Shown: positions 30,754 through 39,474 of the stretch, piece after piece | How the letters are laid out: each line of letters begins with the position of its first letter | How positions within the stretch are numbered: position 1 is the first letter of the stretch | Source: Nitrospirota bacterium | Lineage (GTDB): Bacteria > JACPQY01 | Reading direction: 5' to 3' | DNA length: 64,000 bases | Assembly: GCA_016180645.1 (NCBI GenBank) | Contig: JACPAV010000004.1 | Location: 181,409-245,408, forward strand | Translations under genes and position numbers: made by a program | Notes under the pieces: model-generated | Databases searched by the model: none | The model's input: only the letters and a program-made list of their open reading frames with translations | What the model was told of the DNA's origin: nothing

Positions 30754-32355
30754 CTATAAAGGGAACAGCGTTGTAGCTTGGGTGATGGCTGGGGAGTGAG
30801 GAAGATCCGGCAAACCGGTCCTTCCGGAGAACACCCTCCCCCGTAAATCGTCGGCTAGGGAAGCAAGCCGGCGGCTCAGGTCGGGATGGTTGAACTGAGT
30901 GCAGTAGGAGAAGAGCTCCGTGGCCGCCAGTCGATGAATCCAAGTTTCTGATTCTCCTGATCTTCCGGCCAATTCCAAGCATCGACGGAGAAATCGGCGT
31001 GAAAAATCAGACTGGCGAGTGAGGAGGGCCCATTTTAGAAGCTCGAACCACGCCGCCGGCATGTCCCCACTCTGGAGGGCGGCGTGGAGGGAGACGATGC
31101 GCTCGCGAGCGAAAGCCGAATCCTCCAGACTCATCATGGCCTTGGGGTGCTGTTGGACCTGGAGATCGATCCAGGTGATGAGATCGGCGGCCGGCAGCGG
31201 CAGCGCCCCCTGGGCCAAACATCTCTCCACGCCATCGAAAAAATCGCTCCAACGTCCACGGGTAAGAAATTCAAAAGTGTCATGCCACGGCCCCTCTGCC
31301 GGATCGACCTGGAGCGGCCGACGTTCGCGGATCTTCCCTTTCTCATCCCACAACTTCAAGAATAGGGCCTCGTGCTTTGCCGCGGTGACCGGTGCATCGA
31401 AATCGCGCGCGCGGCGTCGCGCTGCCTCAATGAACCGGGGTACGATCGGGCCGTCTGATGCGACGTCTCTCCAAAGTGCGGCGACGACCGAACCTGCTTC
31501 TTCCAGGTTCCCTCGGGTGTAGTGAAACCCGCTCGTCCCGTTCTGAACGATTTCTCCCGGTCCCTCCAGGTTTGCGACAATGGGAATCAGGCCGCAGGCC
31601 ATGGCTTCGACGACCATGTAGCCGAACGCCTCATCTCGCGGAGCCAGGTGAATAAACAGATCGGCCTGATTCAAGATTTCGGGAACGTCGTTCCGCCAGC
31701 CCCAATAGCGATGGAGTTCGGTCGATGGCCCATCGGTGCCCACCGTCCAGCCGACCGCAGGGACCCCTGCGCCTCGGAGGAGGCCCACCAGGCGCTCCAT
31801 TCCCGCCGGATCCACGTCATACGGATAACCGACCTGAACGAGGATCAGCCGGTCCTTCTTTGCAATCTTCACCCGGTCGGTCCGGAATCGCCCGAGATCG
31901 ATCCCGCTGTAGATGACGCTCGTCCGGGAGGAATCCGGTTGGAGACGGGCCACGCTCTGGGAGACGCAGATGGTCCAATCGACAAAATCATACTGTTGGC
32001 AGGGATTCGGATTTTCCACCCGCTCTACGATGAGCGGCACGCCGGCTTTGTGCGCCGCCATGAATCCCGTGTGATGAAACCCGCCGTGACTGATCACGGC
32101 GACGTCGACGTTTCGTAGCGAATCCACGAAGTCCTCGAACCGGGCGAGACCGTCAAGAATCCTGGCCCCGGTGGCGGCTTCGATTTGCGCCTTCATGTCG
32201 GCCGGCGCCTTCAACGCCGTGTGGCCGGACTGGGAGAAATTCTCTTTGGACGAATGGCAGAGCAGCGTGTATTCGCTCCAGTTGATTCCGGTGATCCGGC
32301 TGTAGTCCTGCTGCCAGCTCATGTGGGCCAGACGGAGGGGCAATGCAGACCGCAT
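30754..32355 (-). CDS. glycosyltransferase family 4 with an extra C-terminal domain
   Basis: A 533-residue protein. Residues about 60-350 form a GT4-type glycosyltransferase: VAVISHGGFHHTGFMAAHKAGVP, VIYSGIDLGRFR, LVQVGYPYDVDP and the E-x7-E motif in DEAFGYMVVEAMACG. Residues about 360-533 are a helical extension with no match I recognise (TFEFLTRGRWSDFFDGVERCL, WFELLKWALLTRQSDFSRRFL). ATG 32355 is chosen; GTG 32358 is equally possible. The gene is divergent from the secreted hydrolase and convergent with the GT9 gene. Likely cytoplasmic and part of envelope glycan assembly. Confidence 0.82.
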   Translation of the reverse strand: MRSALPLRLAHMSWQQDYSRITGINWSEYTLLCHSSKENFSQSGHTALKAPADMKAQIEAATGARILDGLARFEDFVDSLRNVDVAVISHGGFHHTGFMAAHKAGVPLIVERVENPNPCQQYDFVDWTICVSQSVARLQPDSSRTSVIYSGIDLGRFRTDRVKIAKKDRLILVQVGYPYDVDPAGMERLVGLLRGAGVPAVGWTVGTDGPSTELHRYWGWRNDVPEILNQADLFIHLAPRDEAFGYMVVEAMACGLIPIVANLEGPGEIVQNGTSGFHYTRGNLEEAGSVVAALWRDVASDGPIVPRFIEAARRRARDFDAPVTAAKHEALFLKLWDEKGKIRERRPLQVDPAEGPWHDTFEFLTRGRWSDFFDGVERCLAQGALPLPAADLITWIDLQVQQHPKAMMSLEDSAFARERIVSLHAALQSGDMPAAWFELLKWALLTRQSDFSRRFLRRCLELAGRSGESETWIHRLAATELFSYCTQFNHPDLSRRLASLADDLRGRVFSGRTGLPDLPHSPAITQATTLFPL

Positions 32356-32450
32356 CACATAGGTTATCGGCGGCGCCGGACAGGAACTTGATTCGAGACC
32401 TCCTCCCGCGGGATGGCCGACCGAGGCCGATTTTGGTACCGTGCTCCCTC

Positions 32451-34349
32451 ATGAAACACATCGGTTCGTTCCTCGTTTGGGTATTGCTGGCGTTCGCCGC
32501 GCAAGCCGCCGAGCCGATCGTCGTCCTCCAGGCGGGGACGTCGTCTGCGAACCCCTTGAATTGGGGGGGCGACGGGTTTCTCCCGTTCCCAACGGACTTT
32601 TACACGGTGGTGGATCCGTCAACGCCTACCGGTCTGAGGATGCAACTACCGGAAGATCCGATAGAGAATAAGCTCCTCTCGCGACTGCCGATGGACACGA
32701 CCGGCCTGAGAGAAAAACTGAGGGAGCATGACGGATTTTCGCCGAACTTTCCCATCGTGATTTCCGTTCCTGCCGTCCTGAAGGAGTTCGATCTCCCGAA
32801 GCCCGAGGACACTGTCAAGTCCGATTCTCCGATCCAATTCTTTCGCGCATCCGATGCCGTTCCCCTGCCCTTCCGCACTTTTCTGGATGTCATCCTGAAC
32901 GTAGGGGGGCCGAACGTGACGGTTGTTCGGATCCATCCACTCGTGGCGCTCCGGAAGAGCGAGCGGTACGTCGTCGTCGTACGATCCTCCTTCGGCGCAA
33001 GGGCTGATCGAACCATTCCCCCCAGCGGCGGTTTCCGCGCCCTGATGCAGGAGAAAAGTCCCGCCGACGGGGACCTCGCTGTCGCATGGCCGCGATACGC
33101 GGGGCTCCGGTCGTTTCTGAAAGATCACCAGCTCGACCCCTCCACCCTCTCTCTGGCCTTCGATTTCACGGTGGAGTCGGACGGGAGCTACACGCGCGGG
33201 GCGCGCCGGCTGCGGGAGGCCGTGGAGAATCACGCGGCGGAGCATCCCCTCCGGATCAAAGAGATGCAGGCGGACGAAGAGCGCACGTGGTGGGACTCGG
33301 CTGAGGCCGTCGGAGTACACGGCGCGTTCGAAGCGCTCGACTTCATCGACTCGGAAGGCCGGGCCCGCCCGGCACCCGTGCCCAAGAACGTGAAGTTCAA
33401 GCTTCTTCTCCCCCGGAAGCCCCGCGAGGGCGGCATTCCGCTGGCCGTGTTTGGGCATGGACTGGCTGTCAATAAGGACACCATGTTCCAGGTGGCGGGA
33501 AGGCTCGTGCGTGAGGGCATCGGCGTCATCGGCATCGACGCCCCGTATCACCAACACCTGTGGTCCCCTCTCAAGCCGATCCTGGGATCGCGCAGCAACA
33601 TGGATCTCCTCGCCGGCATGTTCCGGCAATACCTTGCTCAGCAGCTCATGCTCCTTCAATTTATCCGGCAGGGGCTGGCGGAACTGGACGTGCTGCCGAT
33701 GGGTGAAGGGGAGTCGAAGGGGGACGGACGTCCCGACTTGGACGTGACGCGCACGGCCTACATCGGCCAGTCGATGGGAGGGATCGTGGGGACTTCCGTT
33801 CTTGCCCTCGATGATCGTCTCACAGGAGGAGTGCTCAATGTTGCCGGAGGAACACTCGGCGATGTCTTTGAAGAAGCGTTTCTCATCGAGGAAATGGGCC
33901 TGCCCGTCTTTTCCGTGAAAGGCTTGTCTAAGATGGAGTCCTACGTTGCGGCGGGTCTTCTGGGGTATCTGACGGATGATGTGGATCCCGTGGGGATGGC
34001 GCCATACATCACGAGGGAGCGGTACTTGAACACCCATCCAAAACTGGTACTCGTCCAGGGCGGGCTGAACGACGGGCTGGTCCCCAACGCGGCGTCGGAC
34101 CGCCTTGCGCGTGCGCTGGGCGTTCCACTGATGGAGCCGTCCGCGCGTGAGGTCTCTTTCATCGAGAAGGTGCAGCGACCCTATGTTGGCCCCGGTCTAG
34201 CCTTCTACCGCTTCGGTCAAGGGCGATTCTTCCCTCACCTCTGTCTTATGGGTGATGAGGCGGCCTCCGATGCCGTCGCCTTCCTGTCCTCTTTGCTGAG
34301 GCCAACCGGCGACCACGCCTTCTCCGCGACATCCGGCGACCCGAAATAG
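32451..34349 (+). CDS. secreted alpha/beta-hydrolase, paralogue of 1244-3187
   Basis: A 632-residue exported protein. The signal peptide (residues 1-20) ends AAQAAEP and has no lipobox Cys, so it is secreted rather than lipidated. The N-terminal half is beta-rich (PFPTDFYTVVDPSTPTGLRM parallels PFPDDTRLNAQGLVDLSRL in the paralogue). In the C-terminal half, LAVFGHGLAVNKD is an oxyanion-type loop and the nucleophile elbow is GQSMG with Ser441 (GHSQG in the paralogue). A later DGLVPNAASD and a C-terminal HLCLMGD could supply Asp and His. Probable esterase or lipase. ATG 32451 begins the signal peptide; the frame extends upstream without protein character. Confidence 0.82.
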   Translation: MKHIGSFLVWVLLAFAAQAAEPIVVLQAGTSSANPLNWGGDGFLPFPTDFYTVVDPSTPTGLRMQLPEDPIENKLLSRLPMDTTGLREKLREHDGFSPNFPIVISVPAVLKEFDLPKPEDTVKSDSPIQFFRASDAVPLPFRTFLDVILNVGGPNVTVVRIHPLVALRKSERYVVVVRSSFGARADRTIPPSGGFRALMQEKSPADGDLAVAWPRYAGLRSFLKDHQLDPSTLSLAFDFTVESDGSYTRGARRLREAVENHAAEHPLRIKEMQADEERTWWDSAEAVGVHGAFEALDFIDSEGRARPAPVPKNVKFKLLLPRKPREGGIPLAVFGHGLAVNKDTMFQVAGRLVREGIGVIGIDAPYHQHLWSPLKPILGSRSNMDLLAGMFRQYLAQQLMLLQFIRQGLAELDVLPMGEGESKGDGRPDLDVTRTAYIGQSMGGIVGTSVLALDDRLTGGVLNVAGGTLGDVFEEAFLIEEMGLPVFSVKGLSKMESYVAAGLLGYLTDDVDPVGMAPYITRERYLNTHPKLVLVQGGLNDGLVPNAASDRLARALGVPLMEPSAREVSFIEKVQRPYVGPGLAFYRFGQGRFFPHLCLMGDEAASDAVAFLSSLLRPTGDHAFSATSGDPK

Positions 34350-34361
34350 GCGCCCTGCCCC

Positions 34362-35645
34362 ATGTCGGCGGATCGACCAAGCCAGCCGGCGGTGATTCGA
34401 GGAGGGAATCCGATCCTCGCGGCACTCGCCCGAATCGTGCGGATCGGAATCGATGACACGGTCCAACCGTACGAGGGAAAGTACATCGTTTTGACGAACA
34501 CGCTCACCCTTATCGCGCTCGTCATCGCCATCGCCTATTTGCCGCTCACCATCGCCCAGGGTTCGCGACTGCCGATCCTTCTGCACGTCCTGTTGATTCC
34601 CATCTACCCGATGGCCTTCGTGTTCAATCGGTTCCGGAAACATTGGTTGGCCACCACGTGGATAGGGCTGAGCTCGATGGCCGCGTTGGCCGGACTGGGT
34701 CTCATGATGGGAGTGAGCAGCGGCATCCACTATTTTATTCTCACCCACGCCGTTGGAAGTTTCATTCTGTACTCCCCTCGCCATGAGAAAGCCATGTGGG
34801 CTCTCGCCCTGGTCGGACTGTGCGTTTTCGCCGCCTTCCTGTCCGTGGATGTGCCCGCGCAGGTCGGCGAAGGCGCCGCGGCGGTCTCCACCATGCCCAG
34901 ATGGTCCCGGCCGGCCAATCTGATCGGTGTCTACATCGCGGTGGCCGCGGTGGCGTACTATTCCCGGCGCGGCATGATCAGGGCGGAGCGTGCCGTGCTT
35001 CGGGAAAAAGCCCGCGCGGAAGACCTGCTGCTGAACATTCTTCCCAAGCCGATTGCGGATCGGCTTCAGCAGTCGCCGACCACCATTGCCGATGGATATC
35101 CCGCGGCAAGCGTTCTCTTTTCCGACTTGGTGGGATTCACCACGCTCAGCCAGGAGATGCCGCCGGAAGATTTGGTCCGCCTTCTGAACCGTATCTTCAT
35201 CTCGTTTGATGAGCTGACGGACAAATTCGGATTGGAAAAAATCAAGACGATCGGAGATGCGTACATGCTCGCTTCCGGCCTCCCCACCGCGCGGGAGGAT
35301 CATGCCGAGGCTGCCGCGGAGATGGCCATGGCGATGCTTGAAACGGTCGCTCTCTTGGGCGCTGAACTCCGCCGCTCCCTTCACATCCGGATCGGCATCA
35401 ACTCCGGGCCGGTTGTCGCCGGCGTGATTGGGAAGAAGCGATTTATCTACGATCTGTGGGGCGACGCCGTGAACGTGGCCGCCCGGATGGAATCCCACGG
35501 CGTCCCCGGCGAGATCCACGTCTCCCACTCAACCTATGAGCTCCTCAAGGCAAAGTTCATCCTGGAGTCCCGTGGGCGCATCGAAGTGAAAGGCAAAGGC
35601 GCCATGGAAACGTACCTGCTGAAGGGAAGAAAGGAGGGGAATTGA
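34362..35645 (+). CDS. membrane adenylate/guanylate cyclase (class III)
   Basis: A 427-residue class III nucleotide cyclase. The N-terminal half has about six transmembrane helices (first TNTLTLIALVIAIAYLPLTIA; last LIGVYIAVAAVAYY). A linker helix MIRAERAVLREKARAEDLLLNILPKPIADRL leads to the catalytic domain. Catalytic features: FSDLVGFTTLS with the first metal Asp near residue 255, KTIGDAYM with the second, IRIGINSGPVVAGVIG, and DLWGDAVNVAARME with the transition-state Asn/Arg. A Lys in IKTIGDAY fits adenylate cyclase, but nucleotide choice needs assay. It starts 12 bp after the hydrolase gene and is probably in the same operon. Confidence 0.92.
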   Translation: MSADRPSQPAVIRGGNPILAALARIVRIGIDDTVQPYEGKYIVLTNTLTLIALVIAIAYLPLTIAQGSRLPILLHVLLIPIYPMAFVFNRFRKHWLATTWIGLSSMAALAGLGLMMGVSSGIHYFILTHAVGSFILYSPRHEKAMWALALVGLCVFAAFLSVDVPAQVGEGAAAVSTMPRWSRPANLIGVYIAVAAVAYYSRRGMIRAERAVLREKARAEDLLLNILPKPIADRLQQSPTTIADGYPAASVLFSDLVGFTTLSQEMPPEDLVRLLNRIFISFDELTDKFGLEKIKTIGDAYMLASGLPTAREDHAEAAAEMAMAMLETVALLGAELRRSLHIRIGINSGPVVAGVIGKKRFIYDLWGDAVNVAARMESHGVPGEIHVSHSTYELLKAKFILESRGRIEVKGKGAMETYLLKGRKEGN

Positions 35646-35670
35646 AGGAGATCGGCGTAGGCGCGCCGGA

Positions 35671-36315
35671 CTACGGCGCGCCCTTGGCCCAACGGATGCG
35701 GTCCAGGCCCGGGAAGTTCGGGCCGTAGTACATCATGCGGTAGAGGCGGACCACCTGGCCGGTGGCGGGTTCTTTCACCTCCGCGAGAAGAAGTTCGACA
35801 ATCGTATCCTCCGCTCCGCTCGGTTTGAGCCAGACCGCGGTATTGGGTTTGGCGATGGAGGCGGCGCCGTATCGCTTCACGGCATCACCATAGAGGGATT
35901 TGATGGGCGGATCATCGAGCGTGGCGGCCTGTCCCGCGTCGTACGCCTTGGAGTAGAGAGCAAGCTTGCCGTCCACAAAGTAGAAACCGTGCGAAATGCT
36001 GCGCCCATCCTCCAATCGCGTATCCCAGTAGGCATATTTTGTCTGTACTCCGAGGATCTCGGTTTCGCCCCCATCGGTGAGCGGAGGGAGCTTCGCCTCC
36101 GCGGCCGGGGCGAGCATCCCCCAGGGAATCTGATAGAGGTTCCAACCTTTGAAAGCCGGCTCTTTCTTCGCGGCGGTCGCCGCCTGCGCGGACGCCGTGA
36201 ACCGTGAATCGTGAATCGTGAATTGAAGGAGGAACAGAAAGCCGAGCGTTTGGGCCGCCCGGATTGCAACACGAAGGGGTGGGTTCCCTCTCGGTCTCAC
36301 GGGTTCACGATTCAC
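35671..36315 (-). CDS. hypothetical exported protein with a repeat-derived leader
   Basis: A 214-residue protein of unknown function. The N terminus contains AAQTLGFLFLLQFTIHDSRFTASAQA, which could serve as a signal peptide, but QFTIHDSRFT is encoded by a GTGAATC micro-repeat found elsewhere in non-coding DNA. The true start is therefore uncertain. The mature part looks like a real globular protein: FKGWNLYQIPWGMLAPAAEAKLPPL, RSISHGFYFVDGKLALYSKAYD, VVRLYRMMYYGPNFPGLDRIR. It lies downstream of the PqqD/MEMO fusion gene on the same strand. Confidence 0.6.
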   Translation of the reverse strand: MNREPVRPRGNPPLRVAIRAAQTLGFLFLLQFTIHDSRFTASAQAATAAKKEPAFKGWNLYQIPWGMLAPAAEAKLPPLTDGGETEILGVQTKYAYWDTRLEDGRSISHGFYFVDGKLALYSKAYDAGQAATLDDPPIKSLYGDAVKRYGAASIAKPNTAVWLKPSGAEDTIVELLLAEVKEPATGQVVRLYRMMYYGPNFPGLDRIRWAKGAP

Positions 36316-36328
36316 GGGGTCACGACTC
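36197..36328. repeat. GTGAATCGTGAA micro-repeat, two clusters
   Basis: Cluster one (36197-36225) repeats GTGAATC about four times and encodes part of a predicted signal peptide. Cluster two (36295-36328) carries the same unit in inverse orientation (TTCACGATTCACG). Related clusters lie at 49681-49709, 51143-51178 and 51241-51269. Confidence 0.65.
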
Positions 36329-37621
36329 CTGATAGATCGCCAGGCTTGCGAAGCTCACCACGGATCCGGTGGCCTCTTCCGCAGCCTGGTCGTATTTCAG
36401 GAGATGCCCTTTGAGTGCGGGCGAACCCGACACGGTGGAGGTCACCGCCTTGAGAAGCGTGTAGATGGGTGAGAGACCGCAGATGCGCCGCTTGTCCTTC
36501 TCGCCCTGGATATTGCGAAAGAAAGCATCGCCGTCCACACGCTCGGCGTGCGTCAACATCTCTCGGTCGAGGATATCGAGCTCGCGCCGAATGCTCTCGT
36601 TCACCTTGAACGGATCGCCGAATTTCACTCCCATGTGGGCGAGATCCGCGCCGGCGATGTACACCGTCGGTCCGAATTGACGGTCGGCCTCCTGAAGCGC
36701 GGCAATGAACCGGCCGATCCGCTCGCTCTCGCCGGGCAAGTGGCCGTTCAGCACCCATTCGTGCATGGAGGAGCAAAGAATCGGCACGATCTTCAGCCCC
36801 GGCTCCAGCGGAAACAGGTATTTGAGAAACACCGCCTGAAACTCGACGGAATGCTCCGTCCGGTGGACCCATTCGTCGGCGTAGATCTCCGGCCCCAGCT
36901 CGGTTTCAAGAAACTGCACATAGTCCTGATCCGTGGGCACGGGGCCCAGGGGCGTGTCGTAGGCCTTCCGGGTGACCACGAACGTATTCGGCGGAGACTG
37001 GTGAGCGGTGCCCAGGATGACGAACCGCCGCGGCAGGGGCCCGCGGGCCAGGGAGGCGTACGCGAAAGCGTACGCTTGTCCCGCGAAACGGATATCGATA
37101 TGCGGGACCACGACGCCTCGCAGGACCCCGGAATTGTCCTGCGGTCGAACCGCCGCGAAGTACTCCTGGAACTGCTTGCGCAGTTCTTTCGGCTCCGCGG
37201 GGTACACGAGGCCGGCGTGGCAGTAGGGGCGAACCGGCTGCGAGTGGAACGCGTCGTCGGTCTCCTTCTGGAGACGGCGGAAGCCTTCGCTATCGAGGTA
37301 ACCGGACTGGTCGAGTTGGGTCATGAAGCCCAGGACCTGTTCCGTGAGGAGGAGCTGACCGAGACGGCGCTGAATCTCCTCCTGGAGCTGGCGGATGGTG
37401 TGCTTGCCGTCGAAGAACGCGAGGAGGAGGGCCGCGGCCTGGGGAATCAGGACCGGATCTTTGGCGTATCCCATCGGGTCGCGCAGCGCGATGAACTTTT
37501 GCGACCCCTGAACGATGGGGTAGACCTCGACGGCGCGGATGGAGGGCAGGAGCGTGTCCGGATCGGCTGCAACCGATGCGGTCGAAGCGGGCGGCGCGTC
37601 AGACGGAGGCGACTTTGACAC
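36320..37621 (-). CDS. PqqD-like domain fused to MEMO1-family protein
   Basis: A 433-residue protein. Residues about 30-110 form a PqqD/winged-helix-like domain (LRDPMGYAKDPVLIPQAAALLLAFFDGKHTIRQLQEEI, then QVLGFMTQLDQSGYLDS). Residues about 125-433 are a MEMO1 domain: HAGLVYPAEPKELRKQFQEYF, VVPHIDIRFAGQAYAFAYAS, FVILGTAHQSP, RTEHSVEFQAVFLKYL and YIAGADLAHMGVKFG with the conserved His/Asp residues. PqqD domains bind leader peptides in RiPP pathways, so the fusion hints at peptide or protein recognition; that is inference. It overlaps the upstream GGDEF gene by 23 bp, which suggests coupling. Confidence 0.85.
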   Translation of the reverse strand: MSKSPPSDAPPASTASVAADPDTLLPSIRAVEVYPIVQGSQKFIALRDPMGYAKDPVLIPQAAALLLAFFDGKHTIRQLQEEIQRRLGQLLLTEQVLGFMTQLDQSGYLDSEGFRRLQKETDDAFHSQPVRPYCHAGLVYPAEPKELRKQFQEYFAAVRPQDNSGVLRGVVVPHIDIRFAGQAYAFAYASLARGPLPRRFVILGTAHQSPPNTFVVTRKAYDTPLGPVPTDQDYVQFLETELGPEIYADEWVHRTEHSVEFQAVFLKYLFPLEPGLKIVPILCSSMHEWVLNGHLPGESERIGRFIAALQEADRQFGPTVYIAGADLAHMGVKFGDPFKVNESIRRELDILDREMLTHAERVDGDAFFRNIQGEKDKRRICGLSPIYTLLKAVTSTVSGSPALKGHLLKYDQAAEEATGSVVSFASLAIYQES

Positions 37622-38897
37622 AGTTCTTTCCAGAGCGTTTGGCTTGATAGAGCGCGGCGTCGGCCCGGTCGAACAGATCCGTTTCGTTGTCCGCCGACTC
37701 CGGGTACATCGAGAGTCCGACGCTCACGGTCACGCCCATTTTTTTCCCATCCCGAGCGATGTTGTATGCCTCGATTTGTTCTCGGAGCCGGTTCGAGACG
37801 AGCAGGGATTGCGACGCGTTCAGCTCCGTGAGGATCACGGCGATCTCTTCCCCGCCGTAGCGCGCGATCACGTCCGTGTCGCGCAAGCTTTTTCGCAAGA
37901 TGTTCGAAACGCCGCGGAGGACCTCGTCGCCCACGGAGTGGCCGTAGGTATCGTTGAAGGACTTGAAGTTGTCGATGTCCATGAGCACCACGGCCAGGGG
38001 ACGGCGGAGACGTTTCGCTTTATGGAGTTCGAGCCGGAGGTAATCCTTGAAATAGCGGTGCGAGTAGAGGCCGGTCAGCTCATCGGTGATGGCCAGTTTG
38101 AACAGCCGCGCATTCTCGATCGCGAGGGCGGCCTGATTGGCGAAGGCTTCGAGGATCTCCAGGTCGTCGTCCGAGAACGTGGGACCGTCCTTCCGATTGA
38201 GGACTTCGATGGCGCCGATGATGCGGGCCTTCACCTTCATGGGGGCGCAGGCGATGTTGCGGCTGGTGAAGTTCACCGATGAGGCGACGCGCGGGGAGAA
38301 GCGCGGGTCTTTGTCGACATCCGGGGAAAGCACGGGGACGCCGTGTTGAACGACCCAGCCGGCAATCCCTTCACCGATTTGCAGTTTGATGTCTTTTACT
38401 TCGTCCGCTTTCTCGCCGGTAGCAGCGAGAAAATAGAGGCTGTGGCCGTCCTCGCCCTTGAGGATGATGGAGCTGGCCTCGGCGTGGGTCACCTGCGTGG
38501 CGTGTTCGAGAATGGAGTTGAGCACGTGCCGTTCGTCGAGGGAGGAGTTGACGAGCGCGGTGACCTTGATGAGAGATGACAGTCTGTCAATGCGATCCTG
38601 TTCGGAGCGGAAGGCTTTGGAGAGCTCCTCGGGAAGGTGGGCATCGTCCACGTTGGAGTGGGCGCGGAGACTCTGCGTGAGCGTGTTCATGACGGATTGG
38701 AGGGCTTCGCCGTATCGGAAGCGCGTGCCCGGCGCCGTGGCAGGAGCGGGCGTGGTCGGCGGAACGGAAGGGGGGGGGCTGACGAGGCGGGCGGCGCGGC
38801 TTGGGGAAGGGGAGTGCCGGGGCGTGGAGCGGGTGGATCGCCGGACGGCGGGATGGGGCCTCGTGGACGACGCTTTGGATACAGAGCGTTTTGCTAT
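37599..38897 (-). CDS. GAF-GGDEF diguanylate cyclase
   Basis: A c-di-GMP synthase of about 432 residues. A Ser/Pro/Arg-rich disordered region is followed by a GAF domain (LVNSSLDERHVLNSILEHATQVTHAEASSIIL ... GIAGWVVQHGVPVL ... APMKVKARIIGAIEVLNR) and a GGDEF domain with DELTGLYSHRYF, LMDIDNFKSFNDTYGH and the active-site RYGGEEIAV. No RxxD-type inhibitory site is obvious. Start is uncertain: an AGGAGG ribosome-binding site (38902-38907) sits 5 nt before an in-frame ATA (38897-38895), and the promoter lies just upstream, over the only canonical early codon (TTG 38987). The next in-frame ATG would cost about 70 more residues. Confidence 0.85.
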   Translation of the reverse strand: MAKRSVSKASSTRPHPAVRRSTRSTPRHSPSPSRAARLVSPPPSVPPTTPAPATAPGTRFRYGEALQSVMNTLTQSLRAHSNVDDAHLPEELSKAFRSEQDRIDRLSSLIKVTALVNSSLDERHVLNSILEHATQVTHAEASSIILKGEDGHSLYFLAATGEKADEVKDIKLQIGEGIAGWVVQHGVPVLSPDVDKDPRFSPRVASSVNFTSRNIACAPMKVKARIIGAIEVLNRKDGPTFSDDDLEILEAFANQAALAIENARLFKLAITDELTGLYSHRYFKDYLRLELHKAKRLRRPLAVVLMDIDNFKSFNDTYGHSVGDEVLRGVSNILRKSLRDTDVIARYGGEEIAVILTELNASQSLLVSNRLREQIEAYNIARDGKKMGVTVSVGLSMYPESADNETDLFDRADAALYQAKRSGKNCVKVASV

Positions 38898-38959
38898 GGA
38901 ATCCTCCTGTAGTGTTCGAGGTCGCTCCCGGAGGTTCGCTCGGATTCCGGGAGAGGGGG

Positions 38960-38987
38960 ATTGTAGCGGAATGGCGAGTTTTTTCAA
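38960..38987 (-). promoter_or_regulatory. promoter of the GAF-GGDEF gene
   Basis: Minus strand TTGAAA (38987-38982), 16-bp spacer and TACAAT (38965-38960), followed about 50 nt later by AGGAGG. This is one of the few transcripts here with a conventional leader. Confidence 0.55.
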
Positions 38988-39283
38988 AGGCGGGGGGGTG
39001 CTGAGTAACGCCCGGCGAAGCTCGGGGGGAATCGGTGAGTGACTGTGTGATAGTGTGATGGTGAGTCATCTAGGGTCTGCTGCGGGGTGGGGGAGGGGGC
39101 AGGCATTGGAGGCGTGAGGGGGAAAATAGGAGGATTGCCGCCGTTCAGCGGGTTCGAGGCCCCGTGACTTGCCGCGGAGCGTGGTTTCTTCAGCGCGAGC
39201 ACGGGGTCCGGCCCGTCCTCCGCAGTGCCTACTCCGTCGAAGCAGCTTCGGCTGCGAAGGCTGGAAGCTGCTACGGAGGGGGA

Positions 39284-39304
39284 AGCCCCGTGCGGGGCTT
39301 TTGC
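39284..39304 (+). terminator. terminator-like hairpin
   Basis: AAGCCCC-gtgc-GGGGCTT followed by TT, a 7-bp stem with a short T run inside the gene-free region. The transcript it would end is not identified. Confidence 0.35.
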
Positions 39305-39458
39305 GGGGTAGGCTAAGACCTTCCTGGATGGCGGTGGGTAGTTTGCATTGCAAGTTGGTTGTGGGCCGCATGATTAGTGGTTCAGAAATAGTAAAGAAAA
39401 GAATATAGTAGATGAAGATATCAGATAAGTCATTGGCTTGGTGCTTGGAAGTGGCATG

Positions 39459-39474
39459 TGTTCCACGTGGAACT
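39459..39474. promoter_or_regulatory. parS site 1 (ParB binding)
   Basis: TGTTCCACGTGGAACT contains the perfect 14-bp palindrome GTTCCACGTGGAAC (39460-39473). It matches the bacterial parS consensus TGTTNCACGTGAAACA in the CACGTG core and flanks. Confidence 0.8.
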
